Shown here in pieces: positions 1 through 8,505 of a stretch of 64,000 nt of DNA. This DNA is from Hydrogenovibrio kuenenii DSM 12350 (GTDB lineage: Bacteria; Pseudomonadota; Gammaproteobacteria; Thiomicrospirales; Thiomicrospiraceae): the NCBI RefSeq assembly GCF_000526715.1, contig NZ_JAGP01000001.1, positions 496,001 through 560,000 of the forward strand, given 5' to 3'. The position numbers were made by a program, and so were the translations under genes. Each line of letters opens with the position of its first letter. Position 1 is the first letter of the stretch. The notes under the pieces are model-generated. The model had not been told where the DNA came from and did no database searches. It was given only the letters and a program-made list of their open reading frames with translations.

Positions 1-86
1 TACCTATTTTGGTAGCTATAGGGCAAACCATTGTGTTGGGAGTGCCTTTGGTTTACCTCTTTTCGAGGTTATACCACCGTTTTTAA
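1..86 (+). CDS. C-terminal end of a membrane protein, possibly an MMPL-type exporter (partial)
   Basis: An open frame enters from the left edge (codons from base 3) and stops at TAA 84-86, giving 27 residues. They read as one hydrophobic helix ending in a basic tail (…LFSRLYHRF). The spacing of small and hydrophobic residues (AIGQTIVLGVPL) resembles the last helix of MMPL/RND-like exporters found in aryl polyene clusters. That family call rests on a short match and on the neighbouring pigment genes, so it is inference. The gene is convergent with the flavoprotein gene at 107-1336, with only 20 bases between the two stop codons. Confidence 0.4.
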   Translation, partial: PILVAIGQTIVLGVPLVYLFSRLYHRF

Positions 87-106
87 CGTGAAGTGTTTGT
101 TTAGGA

Positions 107-1336
107 TTATCGTAATTGAATAATCTGCGCTAAAGCACTAACGACATGAGGGGATTTTTTGACAAAGAAATTGTCTTTATTCCAAACATAGCCACTCAAT
201 ACGGAAGTAATGGCTTGTTTGATTTTTTCTTCTTTGTTGCCTGCAAAAAACACAGTTTGTAAGTCACCGTTGTACCAAGTCTCGACGAACTCTCTAAATA
301 CATTGATACCACGCATCATGTAATCTTCATAGTCTGTTTGCCAATCGACGGTTTTACCTTGTAATTCCTTAGCAGTTAAATCCGCGGCAACAGATCCTGA
401 TTCAAGCGCGAGAGTGACTCCTGAGCTAAAAACTGGGTCAAGGAACTCAGAAGCATTTCCAACCAGTACAAAATTGTCGCCATAGAGTTTTTTCACCGCG
501 GCGGAATAGCCACTCAAGAAACCGACTTCATTGATTTTATGTGCAGAAGCATAGCGCTTTTGCGTGCTAGGGTTGGTTGAGATGATGTGATCCCAGAATT
601 CGGCTTCAGCCATATTAAACGACTGGAAATATTCTTCAGTGCAGACAATCCCCACAGAGGTGATACCATCGTTAAACGGAATGTTCCAAACCCAAGCATC
701 GTTATTGCCGTGGATATCGACATAAATATAGCCATCCGTGCCATCAGTTGGGCGAACATCACCCTCTACGCGGCAGAAAGTCGCACGTCTGAGTGCCAAA
801 CTCGGCTTCGCATCCAGGTTCAGCAAGCGTGGTAAGACACGACCATAACCTGATGCGTCAATGACTTTCTTGGTTTGATAAATTTTGATTTGGCCGTCTT
901 TAGCTTTAACTGTGACTTGATTTAAATCTGGGTCATAGGCAATGACTTCCGACTCAAATTCGACATCTGCACCTTTGCTTTCTGCATCCTTAATTAACTC
1001 ATGGTCGAACTGTTCGCGTTTGACTTGAAAAGAACCATTGAACGGCTCTCCAAGGTTGTTATTGAAATGGAAAATTTCAAAGTGTTCAGTATCTTGGAAT
1101 GCGACGCCACCCTTGAATTGAAAGTTAGCTTTCTCTATGGCTTCCAGCATGTTGGCTTCGCTTAATAATTCATTACAGCGAGGCAGAAGGGATTCTCCTA
1201 TGACGAAGCGAGGAAAAACCTGGCGCTCAACAACTTTAACACAAAAACCTTTTTGTACCAGTTTTGCCGCAGCGATTGAACCTGCTGGGCCAGCTCCAAT
1301 AATAAAGACATCAAATTTTTGTATTGAACTGTTCAT
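107..1336 (-). CDS. FAD-dependent oxidoreductase, halogenase-like (WxWxIP motif)
   Basis: This 409-residue flavoprotein has an N-terminal GxGxxG FAD site (IIGAGPAGS, residues 12-20), a GESLLP segment at 48-53 and WVWNIP at 215-220. The last matches the WxWxIP signature of flavin-dependent halogenases. Lys75 (FKGG) lies near the position of the catalytic lysine of that family (Lys79 in PrnA). If active, it would use reduced FAD, O2 and halide to halogenate an aromatic or carrier-bound substrate. It is the last gene of the aryl-polyene-like operon, 44 bases after the GT2 gene, with a clear AGGAAA ribosome site before ATG 1336. Brominated aryl polyenes such as xanthomonadin make a halogenase sensible here. 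A non-halogenating FAD monooxygenase or reductase of the same superfamily cannot be excluded. Confidence 0.7.
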   Translation of the reverse strand: MNSSIQKFDVFIIGAGPAGSIAAAKLVQKGFCVKVVERQVFPRFVIGESLLPRCNELLSEANMLEAIEKANFQFKGGVAFQDTEHFEIFHFNNNLGEPFNGSFQVKREQFDHELIKDAESKGADVEFESEVIAYDPDLNQVTVKAKDGQIKIYQTKKVIDASGYGRVLPRLLNLDAKPSLALRRATFCRVEGDVRPTDGTDGYIYVDIHGNNDAWVWNIPFNDGITSVGIVCTEEYFQSFNMAEAEFWDHIISTNPSTQKRYASAHKINEVGFLSGYSAAVKKLYGDNFVLVGNASEFLDPVFSSGVTLALESGSVAADLTAKELQGKTVDWQTDYEDYMMRGINVFREFVETWYNGDLQTVFFAGNKEEKIKQAITSVLSGYVWNKDNFFVKKSPHVVSALAQIIQLR

Positions 1337-1380
1337 TGTTTTCCTGGTTTTACTGAATAGAAAGGAGGTCGTTTAAGTAT

Positions 1381-2145
1381 TTATTTTTGTTTAATGATTG
1401 GTTTAGTAAAAAAGTAACGGAATAGACCAACTGGATTGAGAGCTTTTCTTAAAAGTGTAAGGGCAACCATTCGAGTTATTTGGTTAATATCATAAAAAGG
1501 ACGAAAATGGCTAGCTCTTCGTTGTTCAGGATAGAAAGAGTCAATTGCAACAAATGCAAACTTGAAGCCGAGTTTTGCCGCAATGATTAGGATTTCACTT
1601 TCAAAAACAAAGCCCTGAGCTTTATTGTAGTGGGATTTTATTTGTGAGACCAATGAGATGGGGTAGAGGCGAAACCCTGATTGGCTGTCGACGATCTTAT
1701 AGGAAGCTGCCCAGCTTACCCAGAAGTCTGCAAATTTATTGGCAAATAGGCGAGCTTTAGGTGCATTTTCTCTGTTGTTTAGGCGTGCTGCGATAATCAA
1801 ACGATTCGGATAAGCTGCATAAGCTTGTATAAGCTCTGGAATATTGTCTGGGTTATGTTGACCGTCACCATCCAAGGTGATAACAAAGTCGATGCCATTT
1901 AATGATTTAGCGTGATTGAACCCAGTAATAAGGGCTTCAGCCTTACCTGAGTTCACTGCATGAGAAATAACGATAGCCTTGGTTTCTTGAGCTAGGGCTG
2001 CGGTGCTGTCTGTGGAAGCATCATTGACAATGATGACATTGGGCGTGTAAATAAGGGCTTTATTAACTACGTCAACTATCGTAGTTGCTTCGTTATATGC
2101 CGGGATAACAATGGCACAGTTTTGATAAAGATTAGTGGAAGTCAT
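1381..2145 (-). CDS. Glycosyltransferase family 2 (DPM1/dolichyl-phosphate mannosyltransferase-like)
   Basis: The protein has 254 residues with a GT-A fold. VIPAYNEATT near residue 13 starts the nucleotide-binding half, followed by NDASTDST and the metal-binding DGDGQHNPD near residue 92. No C-terminal membrane domain is obvious. Its start overlaps the stop of the upstream YdcF-like gene (TAATG), so the two are translationally coupled. GT2 proteins of this length are common in aryl polyene clusters, where they are thought to glycosylate the lipid anchor. The substrate is not predictable from sequence alone. Confidence 0.85.
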   Translation of the reverse strand: MTSTNLYQNCAIVIPAYNEATTIVDVVNKALIYTPNVIIVNDASTDSTAALAQETKAIVISHAVNSGKAEALITGFNHAKSLNGIDFVITLDGDGQHNPDNIPELIQAYAAYPNRLIIAARLNNRENAPKARLFANKFADFWVSWAASYKIVDSQSGFRLYPISLVSQIKSHYNKAQGFVFESEILIIAAKLGFKFAFVAIDSFYPEQRRASHFRPFYDINQITRMVALTLLRKALNPVGLFRYFFTKPIIKQK

Positions 2146-2855
2146 TATTCTATTTTTCCAAGCATACGCTTGCTTTTAAAAAGTTTACTCATTAATTTGC
2201 CGGTATGGTACCAATGAATATAAAAGGCTTCTAAGAAAAGTTTATAACATTCACTCAGTGTGCACTTAAAATACTCTTCGGAAGCAATTAAAACAGGGTG
2301 GTATCCTAACCCTTTCGCCATTTCGTTACAACGATGAAGATGGTAACGGTTGGTGATAAAACCGATAGGATAGTGTAAGGGGATATTCAATCTAGAGGTT
2401 AAATGTTTACGAGCCTCTTTTAAATTCTCCAGCGTGTTTCTGGAACTTTCTTCTAAAAAGATATGGTGATTCTCAGTTAGCCCGGAGCTCAATAAGTGAT
2501 TGAGTCCAGCTCGAGCTTCTGAAATGGTGTGTTGTCCCATTTTTCCACCCAAGATGATTAAGTTGCGTTCCGGGTTGTGACGCAAAAACCACAGGCTTTT
2601 ATCAAGCCGAACACGGTAGTCATTTCTGACTTCTGAAGCTAGAGATAGCTTATTGCCAAAGAGAATTGAAAGCCTTATATCGACTTTTTCAGCATTTGGA
2701 ATGTGTGGGGTATGCTTTGCGACTTGATGGCATCGCCATGCTTCAATCAGAAGAGAGGTGCCAAAGGTAATAAAGATAAGCAGAATAGAAAATGCTAAGG
2801 TCAATAAACCGTCAAAATCTATTCTGCTTTGTTCTGCACTTGAGCTTAAGCGCAT
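2145..2855 (-). CDS. YdcF/SanA/ElyC family protein (DUF218)
   Basis: The protein has 236 residues with one N-terminal membrane helix at about residues 14-35, then a DUF218 domain. Typical pieces are LIILGGK, EARAG and EESSRNTLENL, the last being the family's E-x-S-x-NT-x-EN signature. A short hydrophobic/aromatic tail follows. Family members (SanA, ElyC, YdcF) are envelope-associated and affect barrier function or lipid-carrier metabolism, but their chemistry is poorly defined. The gene sits inside the pigment operon and its stop overlaps the GT2 start, which suggests a role at the inner membrane in finishing or exporting the product. That role is inference. Confidence 0.8.
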   Translation of the reverse strand: MRLSSSAEQSRIDFDGLLTLAFSILLIFITFGTSLLIEAWRCHQVAKHTPHIPNAEKVDIRLSILFGNKLSLASEVRNDYRVRLDKSLWFLRHNPERNLIILGGKMGQHTISEARAGLNHLLSSGLTENHHIFLEESSRNTLENLKEARKHLTSRLNIPLHYPIGFITNRYHLHRCNEMAKGLGYHPVLIASEEYFKCTLSECYKLFLEAFYIHWYHTGKLMSKLFKSKRMLGKIE

Positions 2856-2868
2856 CGTAGGTCTTAAA

Positions 2869-3273
2869 CTATTTAACAGATACTAAGTTGGCTTGAATAG
2901 CTCTGTTCAGATTGAGTACCCAGCCATTGTAATTGCTATGAATTGTTCTATCTTCCGCATTGTATTTTAGGTCTATGCTTGATGAATATAGAATGCTGTA
3001 GCCTGTAGCTGAGTATGGAATTGAAACGACGGCCTGATGCGATCTTAAGTTTAATACCCCCATCATTTTGCCATCTTCTTCTTTAGAAATAACCCATCCC
3101 AATGAAGTGCCTGCTATTTGAATAGCTTTTGCAACTTGAGCAGCAGACGTGATGTTTGATGGAACTGGTTGCGACTTGTAATCTCTAATTGGCGATGTTC
3201 TGCAAGCAGTGAGGGTAACAAATGTAGCGATAACGACAGAACTAAGTATTAGACGTTTTAAATTATTAATCAT
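2869..3273 (-). CDS. Small lipoprotein of unknown function
   Basis: The protein has 134 residues with a positively charged start, a hydrophobic segment and a lipobox (LTAC, Cys at residue 24), so it is a predicted lipoprotein. The mature part has no family I recognise. It contains short hydrophobic beta-like stretches (MGVLNLRSHQAVVSIPYS and YSILYSSSIDLKY) and one Trp-rich patch near GWVLNLN. It lies 85 bases downstream of a second lipoprotein gene (3358-4155) and 13 bases upstream of the YdcF-like gene. The two lipoproteins may act together in the envelope step of the pigment pathway, but nothing in the sequence proves it. Confidence 0.75.
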   Translation of the reverse strand: MINNLKRLILSSVVIATFVTLTACRTSPIRDYKSQPVPSNITSAAQVAKAIQIAGTSLGWVISKEEDGKMMGVLNLRSHQAVVSIPYSATGYSILYSSSIDLKYNAEDRTIHSNYNGWVLNLNRAIQANLVSVK

Positions 3274-3303
3274 AATTAATCTTCTTTGTTTTATAGTTTG
3301 TAA

Positions 3304-3325
3304 AGAGACACGAGAGTGTGTCTCT
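3304..3325. terminator. Hairpin between the two lipoprotein genes
   Basis: AGAGACAC and GTGTCTCT form a perfect 8-bp stem around a 6-base loop. An ATTTTT run follows on the plus strand, while on the transcribed minus strand only two Ts follow. It could be a partial terminator or mRNA-stabilising hairpin that lowers expression of the downstream genes. Confidence 0.4.
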
Positions 3326-3357
3326 ATTTTTGATAGGGCTAATATTTATTAGCTAAC

Positions 3358-4155
3358 CTAGCTTTTATCCATTTCCTGGATTAACTTAAAAAAGTTGGAG
3401 CGTATTGCTCCTTCAACGGTTAGCTTCAGGCGAGCCATTCCATCCCATGCACTTAATGGGGTGCCAGGTTTTGCATATCCTGATCGTTCAAGAATAGCGA
3501 GCTCAGCAGCTGTATATTTGTGAGTTCCAGATTCTTGATGGTATTTCGTCACATCTTTTGAAACATCGGCCTTTTCTCGAACAGTAGATGAGGCAATTAC
3601 TCCTCCTGCCATCGCACCAACAGTAGTGCTCCCGCTCCCGCCGATAGCATGCCCAACTGTACCGCCAATAACAACACCTTCGGCGCCTGATATCATCTCT
3701 TGAGTCATCATTTTATTTGTGATGTGAGAAGTATAGTTTGACGTTATATTGATGGTTTTAGCTTCTGATGTATTGATGTTTTGAATTATATATTGACCTG
3801 TGCATTTCGCATGATTATTCATAAAACCAGTAAGTTTTACTGTTAGGTGGGTCGTAATACGATATTTTGGCAGACCTTTTGAGTCTAAACCATATTCATG
3901 AAATACGTTCTGAAGAGCCTTTGTTACTTCTTTTTCAGAAGGTTTCACCGCTCCAGTGTTAATTTGAACAGTTACAGGGTTAACTTGAACTGCACTTTCG
4001 TATGTTTTGGAAGTAGGTGTATCAGCTTTGAATGGTTCTAAATGTTTGGTAGTTAATGTTGAGGCACACCCAGTTTCTAATAGAATAGCTACAGCTAATA
4101 CTGAGAACTTGATTAAGTTTGCGTATGAAGAAAAAAGATTGCTATTCAATCTCAT
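3358..4155 (-). CDS. Lipoprotein with glycine-zipper segment, unknown function
   Basis: The protein has 265 residues. A signal peptide leads to a lipobox ending LETGC (Cys about residue 29). The mature part holds a soluble domain and, at about residues 155-190, a Gly/Ala-rich stretch (VVIGGTVGHAIGG, then VGAMAGGVIASS) typical of membrane-associating glycine zippers. AAGGA before ATG 4155 supports the start. It is preceded by a 110-base AT-rich gap and lies downstream of the ketoreductase gene. I do not recognise the family and would not assign a function beyond envelope lipoprotein. It is not a usual member of aryl polyene operons. Confidence 0.75.
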   Translation of the reverse strand: MRLNSNLFSSYANLIKFSVLAVAILLETGCASTLTTKHLEPFKADTPTSKTYESAVQVNPVTVQINTGAVKPSEKEVTKALQNVFHEYGLDSKGLPKYRITTHLTVKLTGFMNNHAKCTGQYIIQNINTSEAKTINITSNYTSHITNKMMTQEMISGAEGVVIGGTVGHAIGGSGSTTVGAMAGGVIASSTVREKADVSKDVTKYHQESGTHKYTAAELAILERSGYAKPGTPLSAWDGMARLKLTVEGAIRSNFFKLIQEMDKS

Positions 4156-4265
4156 AAAAAGTCCATCCTTAAATTTTTTAATAGAAGAGTATGAATAAAT
4201 AATGAATTGAGTTATAAGTTTACATGAAATAAGTGTAGGGTACAGGAAGATTAAATTAAATAAAT

Positions 4266-4988
4266 TTATGTCATCCCTCCATTGATGTTAATGACTTGGC
4301 CGGTGATGTAGCTTGAATTTTCTTCTGTAAGGAATTTTACTGTTGATGCGATTTCTTCTGGTTTTCCAACTCGTTGCATGGGCACGATTTTTTTCACAAG
4401 CTCGGGTGGAAAGGCTTCTTGTGCCATGTCGCCTTCGATAATGCCAGGAGCTATCACATTCACCGTAATCTTTCTCGAAGCCAGTTCTAAAGCTAGTGAT
4501 TTGCTCGCACCGATTAAGCCAGCTTTTGCTGCGGCATAGTTGGTTTGTCCTCTATTGCCTGTTACTCCGGCAATCGAAGCGATATTGATGATACGACCCC
4601 AGCGAGTACGAGTCATCGGTATCAATAGCGGTTGAGTGACGTTGAAAAAACCATTGAGCGAAACATCGATTACTTTTTTCCACTGTTCTTCTGTCATGCC
4701 CGCCATCACCGCATCATCATGAATGCCTGCATTGTTGACAATGACTTGAATCGCACCATTTTCCAAAAGGGTTTCTAATGCTTGAGCAGTTTGTTCGGAT
4801 TGAGTGACATCAAATTGAACTGCTGTCGCCTTAAAGCCTAAAGTTTTAATTTCTTGTACGACTTTTTCCGCTTTGGAAAAGTTTTGATTGGCATGTACGA
4901 TGACTTCAAGTCCTGCTTTAGCAAGTTCCAGCGAAATGGCTGAGCCAAGGTCGCCGCTACCGCCAGTGATGAGAGCACGTTTTGTCAT
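4266..4988 (-). CDS. fabG: 3-oxoacyl-ACP reductase (FabG/ApeQ-like SDR)
   Basis: This is a 240-residue classical short-chain dehydrogenase. It has the cofactor motif TGGSGDLG near residue 8, NNAG at 85-88, Ser138 (NIASIAG) and the Tyr151-x3-Lys155 pair (YAAAK). It would reduce the beta-keto group on the carrier-protein-bound polyene chain with NADPH. Position and length fit ApeQ, the ketoreductase of aryl polyene synthesis. An AAGGA ribosome site precedes ATG 4988. It lies 40 bases after the dehydratase gene in one operon. Housekeeping FabG is less likely because the fab cluster genes (fabD, acpP) are not here. Confidence 0.9.
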   Translation of the reverse strand: MTKRALITGGSGDLGSAISLELAKAGLEVIVHANQNFSKAEKVVQEIKTLGFKATAVQFDVTQSEQTAQALETLLENGAIQVIVNNAGIHDDAVMAGMTEEQWKKVIDVSLNGFFNVTQPLLIPMTRTRWGRIINIASIAGVTGNRGQTNYAAAKAGLIGASKSLALELASRKITVNVIAPGIIEGDMAQEAFPPELVKKIVPMQRVGKPEEIASTVKFLTEENSSYITGQVININGGMT

Positions 4989-5028
4989 GTTGGTTCCTTT
5001 GATGATTGCTGTTTTATGACTATGTACG

Positions 5029-5481
5029 TTATTTGGGGTGCATTACCAGTACATTGCCTTCGCAGACTTTACGGTTTTCTGCATCGATTATTTCAAATGT
5101 GTAGAGCTTAGCAGCTTCATCCGCAGAGAGTTGCATTGCATCTACGAATAATTTTGAAGTACGGGCATCAAACTCAAAGAATCGAATTTTTTTAAGAGAG
5201 GCGATGTAGCCCATTGTAGGTTGAGATGTTTGATCGCTAGCTTTTGTGAGTGCCAATAAGCCACCATGAATGGCAATGGCCTGCGCACCGTACTCAATTA
5301 AATTCACCGAAGACAACTCTCCGTTCACCTTTAACGGGTTGGTTGGGCTTAAATGGCTGTTGGTGGCACAATGGATTTTTTCATTGTCAAATGCTATTAC
5401 TTCCTGCCACAAACACATTTCTCCGCTGTGGGGGATTAAGTTCGGCAAGTCGCTGATGGATAATGGAAACTCTAATCTCAT
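5029..5481 (-). CDS. Beta-hydroxyacyl-ACP dehydratase, ApeP-like hotdog protein
   Basis: The protein has 150 residues and looks like a hotdog fold. The N-terminal segment LIPHSGEMCLW resembles the start of FabZ/ApeP-type dehydratases, with His17 as probable catalytic histidine. YGAQAIAIHGGL follows in the position of the central hotdog helix. It would remove water from the 3-hydroxyacyl chain, giving the conjugated double bonds. In characterised aryl polyene systems ApeP works in a complex with a second dehydratase, ApeI, which is not in this window. Its ATG overlaps the stop of the upstream chain-length-factor gene by 4 bases (ATGA), implying coupled translation. Confidence 0.8.
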   Translation of the reverse strand: MRLEFPLSISDLPNLIPHSGEMCLWQEVIAFDNEKIHCATNSHLSPTNPLKVNGELSSVNLIEYGAQAIAIHGGLLALTKASDQTSQPTMGYIASLKKIRFFEFDARTSKLFVDAMQLSADEAAKLYTFEIIDAENRKVCEGNVLVMHPK

Positions 5482-6263
5482 AGTGATCGAGGCGCGACGG
5501 TGATTTCAGCGCTTAAAGCTGAAGAAACCGGGTGTAAAAGTTTCCCTGTTTGATTTGCAGCCAAGGCCTTTAATAGTGGCATGAAGTCCGCCGCAAAGTT
5601 TTGCCCGAACCAAGCATCGTTTTCACGTTTAGAGGGCTGTTGCACGAGTGTTAATTCAATTTTTGCCATTGAGCGAGACGTTTCCTGCTGTGTGAGCACC
5701 AAACCACAGCCAAAAAGGGCAATTTCTGGTTGATAGGTTTCGACCACAGGGTCAATCGGCAAGTCATATAACACCACCATGACTTTTGGCGTGGTGTCAT
5801 CCAGTAGCGTCATGGCTTCGATAAGGGTATTGCTCAACTGGTACTTCCCCGCTGAAATCGAAGAGGCTGCATGCATGTTGTTTTGACCAATCATCCAGTA
5901 GCCCGCTGGCGCATTATGAACTGAATTATGGAAGTGGATAGGGGAGATCATCGGTTCTTCCTGCAAAATAGCGGTCGTCATTTTAGCTGAAACTTGTGTA
6001 TCACCATCTACGCAAGCAAACAGTGTTGGCAGTTTTGAGACCTCTTCCTGAGAGTAGTTCTTTACGGTATTTTCAGCAGTACGCAATGCCAGCTTAATCG
6101 TGTCTGTTGTACGGCGACGCTCGTTTGCGGGCAAAAAGCCTGGCGAGTATTTAGAAAGCGGTTCGGATTGGTAAGGTTGCTTGCCTTGTAACACGGGTTG
6201 CGAGGCATCCCAGTCTTCCAGCCCCGGAGCTTGTAGGCCGATAGATTCAATATAAGCAATCAT
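5478..6263 (-). CDS. Beta-ketoacyl synthase chain-length-factor-like protein (ApeC-like)
   Basis: I place the start at ATG 6263, giving 261 residues (MIAYIESIG…), because it overlaps the ketosynthase stop as ATGA and the family begins this way. An upstream start at 6335 would add 24 residues of unlike sequence inside the ketosynthase gene. The protein has the short ketoacyl-synthase-like fold with FHNSVHNAPAG, and SSISAGKYQ in the nucleophile region. No active-site cysteine is present there. ApeC-type proteins pair with the ApeO ketosynthase as a KS-CLF heterodimer and set polyene length. Overlapping starts and stops on both sides fit equimolar production. Confidence 0.8.
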   Translation of the reverse strand: MIAYIESIGLQAPGLEDWDASQPVLQGKQPYQSEPLSKYSPGFLPANERRRTTDTIKLALRTAENTVKNYSQEEVSKLPTLFACVDGDTQVSAKMTTAILQEEPMISPIHFHNSVHNAPAGYWMIGQNNMHAASSISAGKYQLSNTLIEAMTLLDDTTPKVMVVLYDLPIDPVVETYQPEIALFGCGLVLTQQETSRSMAKIELTLVQQPSKRENDAWFGQNFAADFMPLLKALAANQTGKLLHPVSSALSAEITVAPRSL

Positions 6264-7474
6264 TTGGGCTCTCCCGGTAAACTGAAAATCAAGCACGCAT
6301 TGTTTCCACCAAAACCAAAGGAGTTGCTCATGCAATGTTTAACTTCATGAGAATGAGTGGTCTGTTCAATGGGCAAATTGATCTCTTCATCAACGGTGTC
6401 AAGATTCAAATTGGCAAATACCAATTGATACTCCAGCGCCAGTTGGCAGAAAACCGCTTCAGTAATACCTGCAGCGCCCAATGTATGACCTGTAAACCCT
6501 TTGGTGGAGCTTAATTTTGGTAGCTTGTCGGTAAAGACGCTTTTCAAAGCTTTGGATTCCGACAAATCATTGCTTGGTGTTCCTGTGCCGTGTAGATTCA
6601 GGTAATCAATATTCTTTGGTGTTAGGTTGGCTTTTTGCAATGCCTGTTGCATCGCCATTTGCGCGCCCTTGCCTTCGGGGTGAGGGGTGGAGATATGATA
6701 GGCATCACTGGTTTCGCCATAGCCTGAGAGGCGAACTTTATCAGAGTCCGCTTGTGTTCTTTCAACTATGGCAAAACCACCAGCCTCGCCGATATTAATG
6801 CCTTGTCGATTAGCCGAAAAAGGTCTGGTAATCTCTGAGCTAATCAGTCCAAGCGCATTAAAACCATGAATTGTGGTCAAACATAAAGTGTCTACACCGC
6901 CGACTACGACAGCATCCACCAAGTTATACTCAATCCAGCGTACTGCGCTGGCAAATACTTTGGCACTCGAAGAGCAGGCTGTGGAAATCACCATTCTAGG
7001 CCCAGTCAATGCCAAAGCATCACAGCAAAAGTTTGCCAAGGCATCCATTTCATGAGTGGTTTGGTAATGATAGTTTTCCGGGAAAGCGCCGGTTTTGTCT
7101 TTCGCCGCCAGTGCAATTTCAGTTTCCAGTATGCCGGAAGTGCTGGTTCCTACCGCAACGCCGATGCGGTGAGCGCCGTACTTCTTTTTAAGGCATTCTA
7201 CCTCTTCGGCAAAACCATCAGTATTCAGAGCCATCCAAGCCAGTTGGTGATTTCGGCAAGTATAGTCGGCTAAAGAGGTTGAAAGCGCCACAGAATCAAG
7301 ATTACGGATTTCACCAAAAAAAGACGACAATCTTGTGTCGAAATTGGTAGTGATATTTTTTAAACCTGTTTGATGAGATTTTAGGGCGTGAATGTGTTCA
7401 TCAAGACCGACCCCCATACCAGAAACTAAAGTTGAGGCAGTAATTTGATATGTGTTTGATAGCATGTCATTCAA
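6260..7474 (-). CDS. Beta-ketoacyl-ACP synthase (FabF/ApeO-type)
   Basis: The protein has 404 residues with a complete ketosynthase triad: Cys167 (STACSSSAKV), His295 (LHGTGTPSND) and His330 (GFTGHTLGAAG). It elongates carrier-bound acyl chains by decarboxylative condensation with malonyl-ACP. The immediately coupled ApeC-like gene marks it as the ApeO-type partner rather than housekeeping FabF. The start is uncertain: TTG 7474 is the longest, ATG 7465 (MLSNTYQ) is equally plausible, and neither has a clear Shine-Dalgarno. A TATAAT lies 16-21 bases upstream on the coding strand (7490-7495), so an internal promoter is possible. Confidence 0.9.
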   Translation of the reverse strand: MNDMLSNTYQITASTLVSGMGVGLDEHIHALKSHQTGLKNITTNFDTRLSSFFGEIRNLDSVALSTSLADYTCRNHQLAWMALNTDGFAEEVECLKKKYGAHRIGVAVGTSTSGILETEIALAAKDKTGAFPENYHYQTTHEMDALANFCCDALALTGPRMVISTACSSSAKVFASAVRWIEYNLVDAVVVGGVDTLCLTTIHGFNALGLISSEITRPFSANRQGINIGEAGGFAIVERTQADSDKVRLSGYGETSDAYHISTPHPEGKGAQMAMQQALQKANLTPKNIDYLNLHGTGTPSNDLSESKALKSVFTDKLPKLSSTKGFTGHTLGAAGITEAVFCQLALEYQLVFANLNLDTVDEEINLPIEQTTHSHEVKHCMSNSFGFGGNNACLIFSLPGEPK

Positions 7475-7516
7475 TACGTTTTTTGGTAGATTATACCTTA
7501 GAGTGGCGCGATTAGG

Positions 7517-8062
7517 TTATTTTTCCGGTTTAGAAAAGTCGCTTTTAAGCACTTCGTGGATTGGGATTCTAGCTACGTTTTTTAAAAAAGATAAAAAGGT
7601 GTCTTGCTTGAAATTTTCATTCTGTTGATTCTCAGGACTTTTGTTACCGAATAAAAGTTGCCTGAAAGCATATTCGCCAAAGAAAAGAATGGCTAAACCA
7701 GCGAATAAACTCGGTTGCAAGTAAGCTAGTAGTGATGGCAGCACTAAAGACTGAAAGTAGTAGAAGAGCGTCAGGAGTTTGGCTAAAACAACCAGGGTGA
7801 GCATGGTTACCCAAGCTTGGGTGACCTGTCGAGTGTACTTGGCACGCCTTTCACAGATGTCGCCATCTATTAAGTAAGCATAGCGTGTAATGATTGGAAT
7901 ACGGTGTTTTTTTAAACTGAGTATAAAAACGAAATCAATAAATACCAATATTGCCAATGTCAGCATTTGTGTGGCAATGCTCAAAAGATTGTTGCTCCAT
8001 ACTGTCAAGCCAATAATGCCAATGGAAATGGAAATGGATAAGAGGGCAATTGTTTTCAGCAT
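7517..8062 (-). CDS. COG4648-like integral membrane protein of the aryl polyene cluster
   Basis: The protein has 181 residues with about four to five membrane helices (near residues 5-22, 28-50, 84-108 and 117-132). Between them is a conserved-looking loop with RIPIITRYAYL and YTRQVTQAW, then EYAFRQLLFG. This pattern matches what I recall of the COG4648 membrane proteins in aryl polyene clusters. The assignment is from memory of the pattern and moderately secure. It is the first gene of the minus-strand operon, with AAGGA 9 bases before ATG 8062 and a plausible promoter further up. Its biochemical role is unknown. Confidence 0.65.
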   Translation of the reverse strand: MLKTIALLSISISIGIIGLTVWSNNLLSIATQMLTLAILVFIDFVFILSLKKHRIPIITRYAYLIDGDICERRAKYTRQVTQAWVTMLTLVVLAKLLTLFYYFQSLVLPSLLAYLQPSLFAGLAILFFGEYAFRQLLFGNKSPENQQNENFKQDTFLSFLKNVARIPIHEVLKSDFSKPEK

Positions 8063-8107
8063 TGTTTAGAGTCCTTACATAGCTTTTAAACACAAACTTT
8101 ATATAAC

Positions 8108-8137
8108 TATATAGTGTAGATAGGTTGTTGTAGTCAA
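8108..8137 (-). promoter_or_regulatory. Candidate sigma70 promoter of the pigment operon
   Basis: Read on the minus strand, TTGACT (8132-8137) and TATATA (8108-8113) are separated by 18 bases. Transcription would start near 8100, leaving a leader of about 40 bases before ATG 8062. Confidence 0.45.
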
Positions 8138-8499
8138 GTAAATTAGTGGCGATTCAAACTTTCTCTATCTGTTTTCCCTGCTTGATCATGAATGTAAGTT
8201 AATGGTATGTGATGGAAATGAACGTCACTTGAAGCGTGTTTTTTATTAAAATTTTTGGAGCTTTAGTCGTAACATTTCTCTTCTAAGTCACGTAAATAGA
8301 GAAGCTTGTAATCCCCTGATATCTTCCATTATTTTTACTATGACTGATGCCCTTTGGTTTCGGGCGGTACGCAATAGTAATTTTTTAATTATTCTTGCTT
8401 ACCACCTTCAAAGTAAAAACTTATCCATAACCTGTTTACTGAAACGTACAGAAAACACATAAAAAATTACAGGATCATTCCATTTATTGCTTGCACAAG

Positions 8500-8505
8500 T
8501 ATAAT
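8500..8505 (+). promoter_or_regulatory. Candidate -10 element for the orphan gene at 8546
   Basis: A perfect TATAAT lies 40 bases before ATG 8546. The hexamer 17 bases upstream (ATTCCA) is a poor -35, so this may need an activator or may not be used. Confidence 0.35.

Noticed and set aside
6264-6335. Longer start for the chain-length-factor gene at 6335
   Set aside because: The added 24 residues lie inside the ketosynthase gene and are unlike the family. ATG 6263 overlaps the upstream stop as ATGA.
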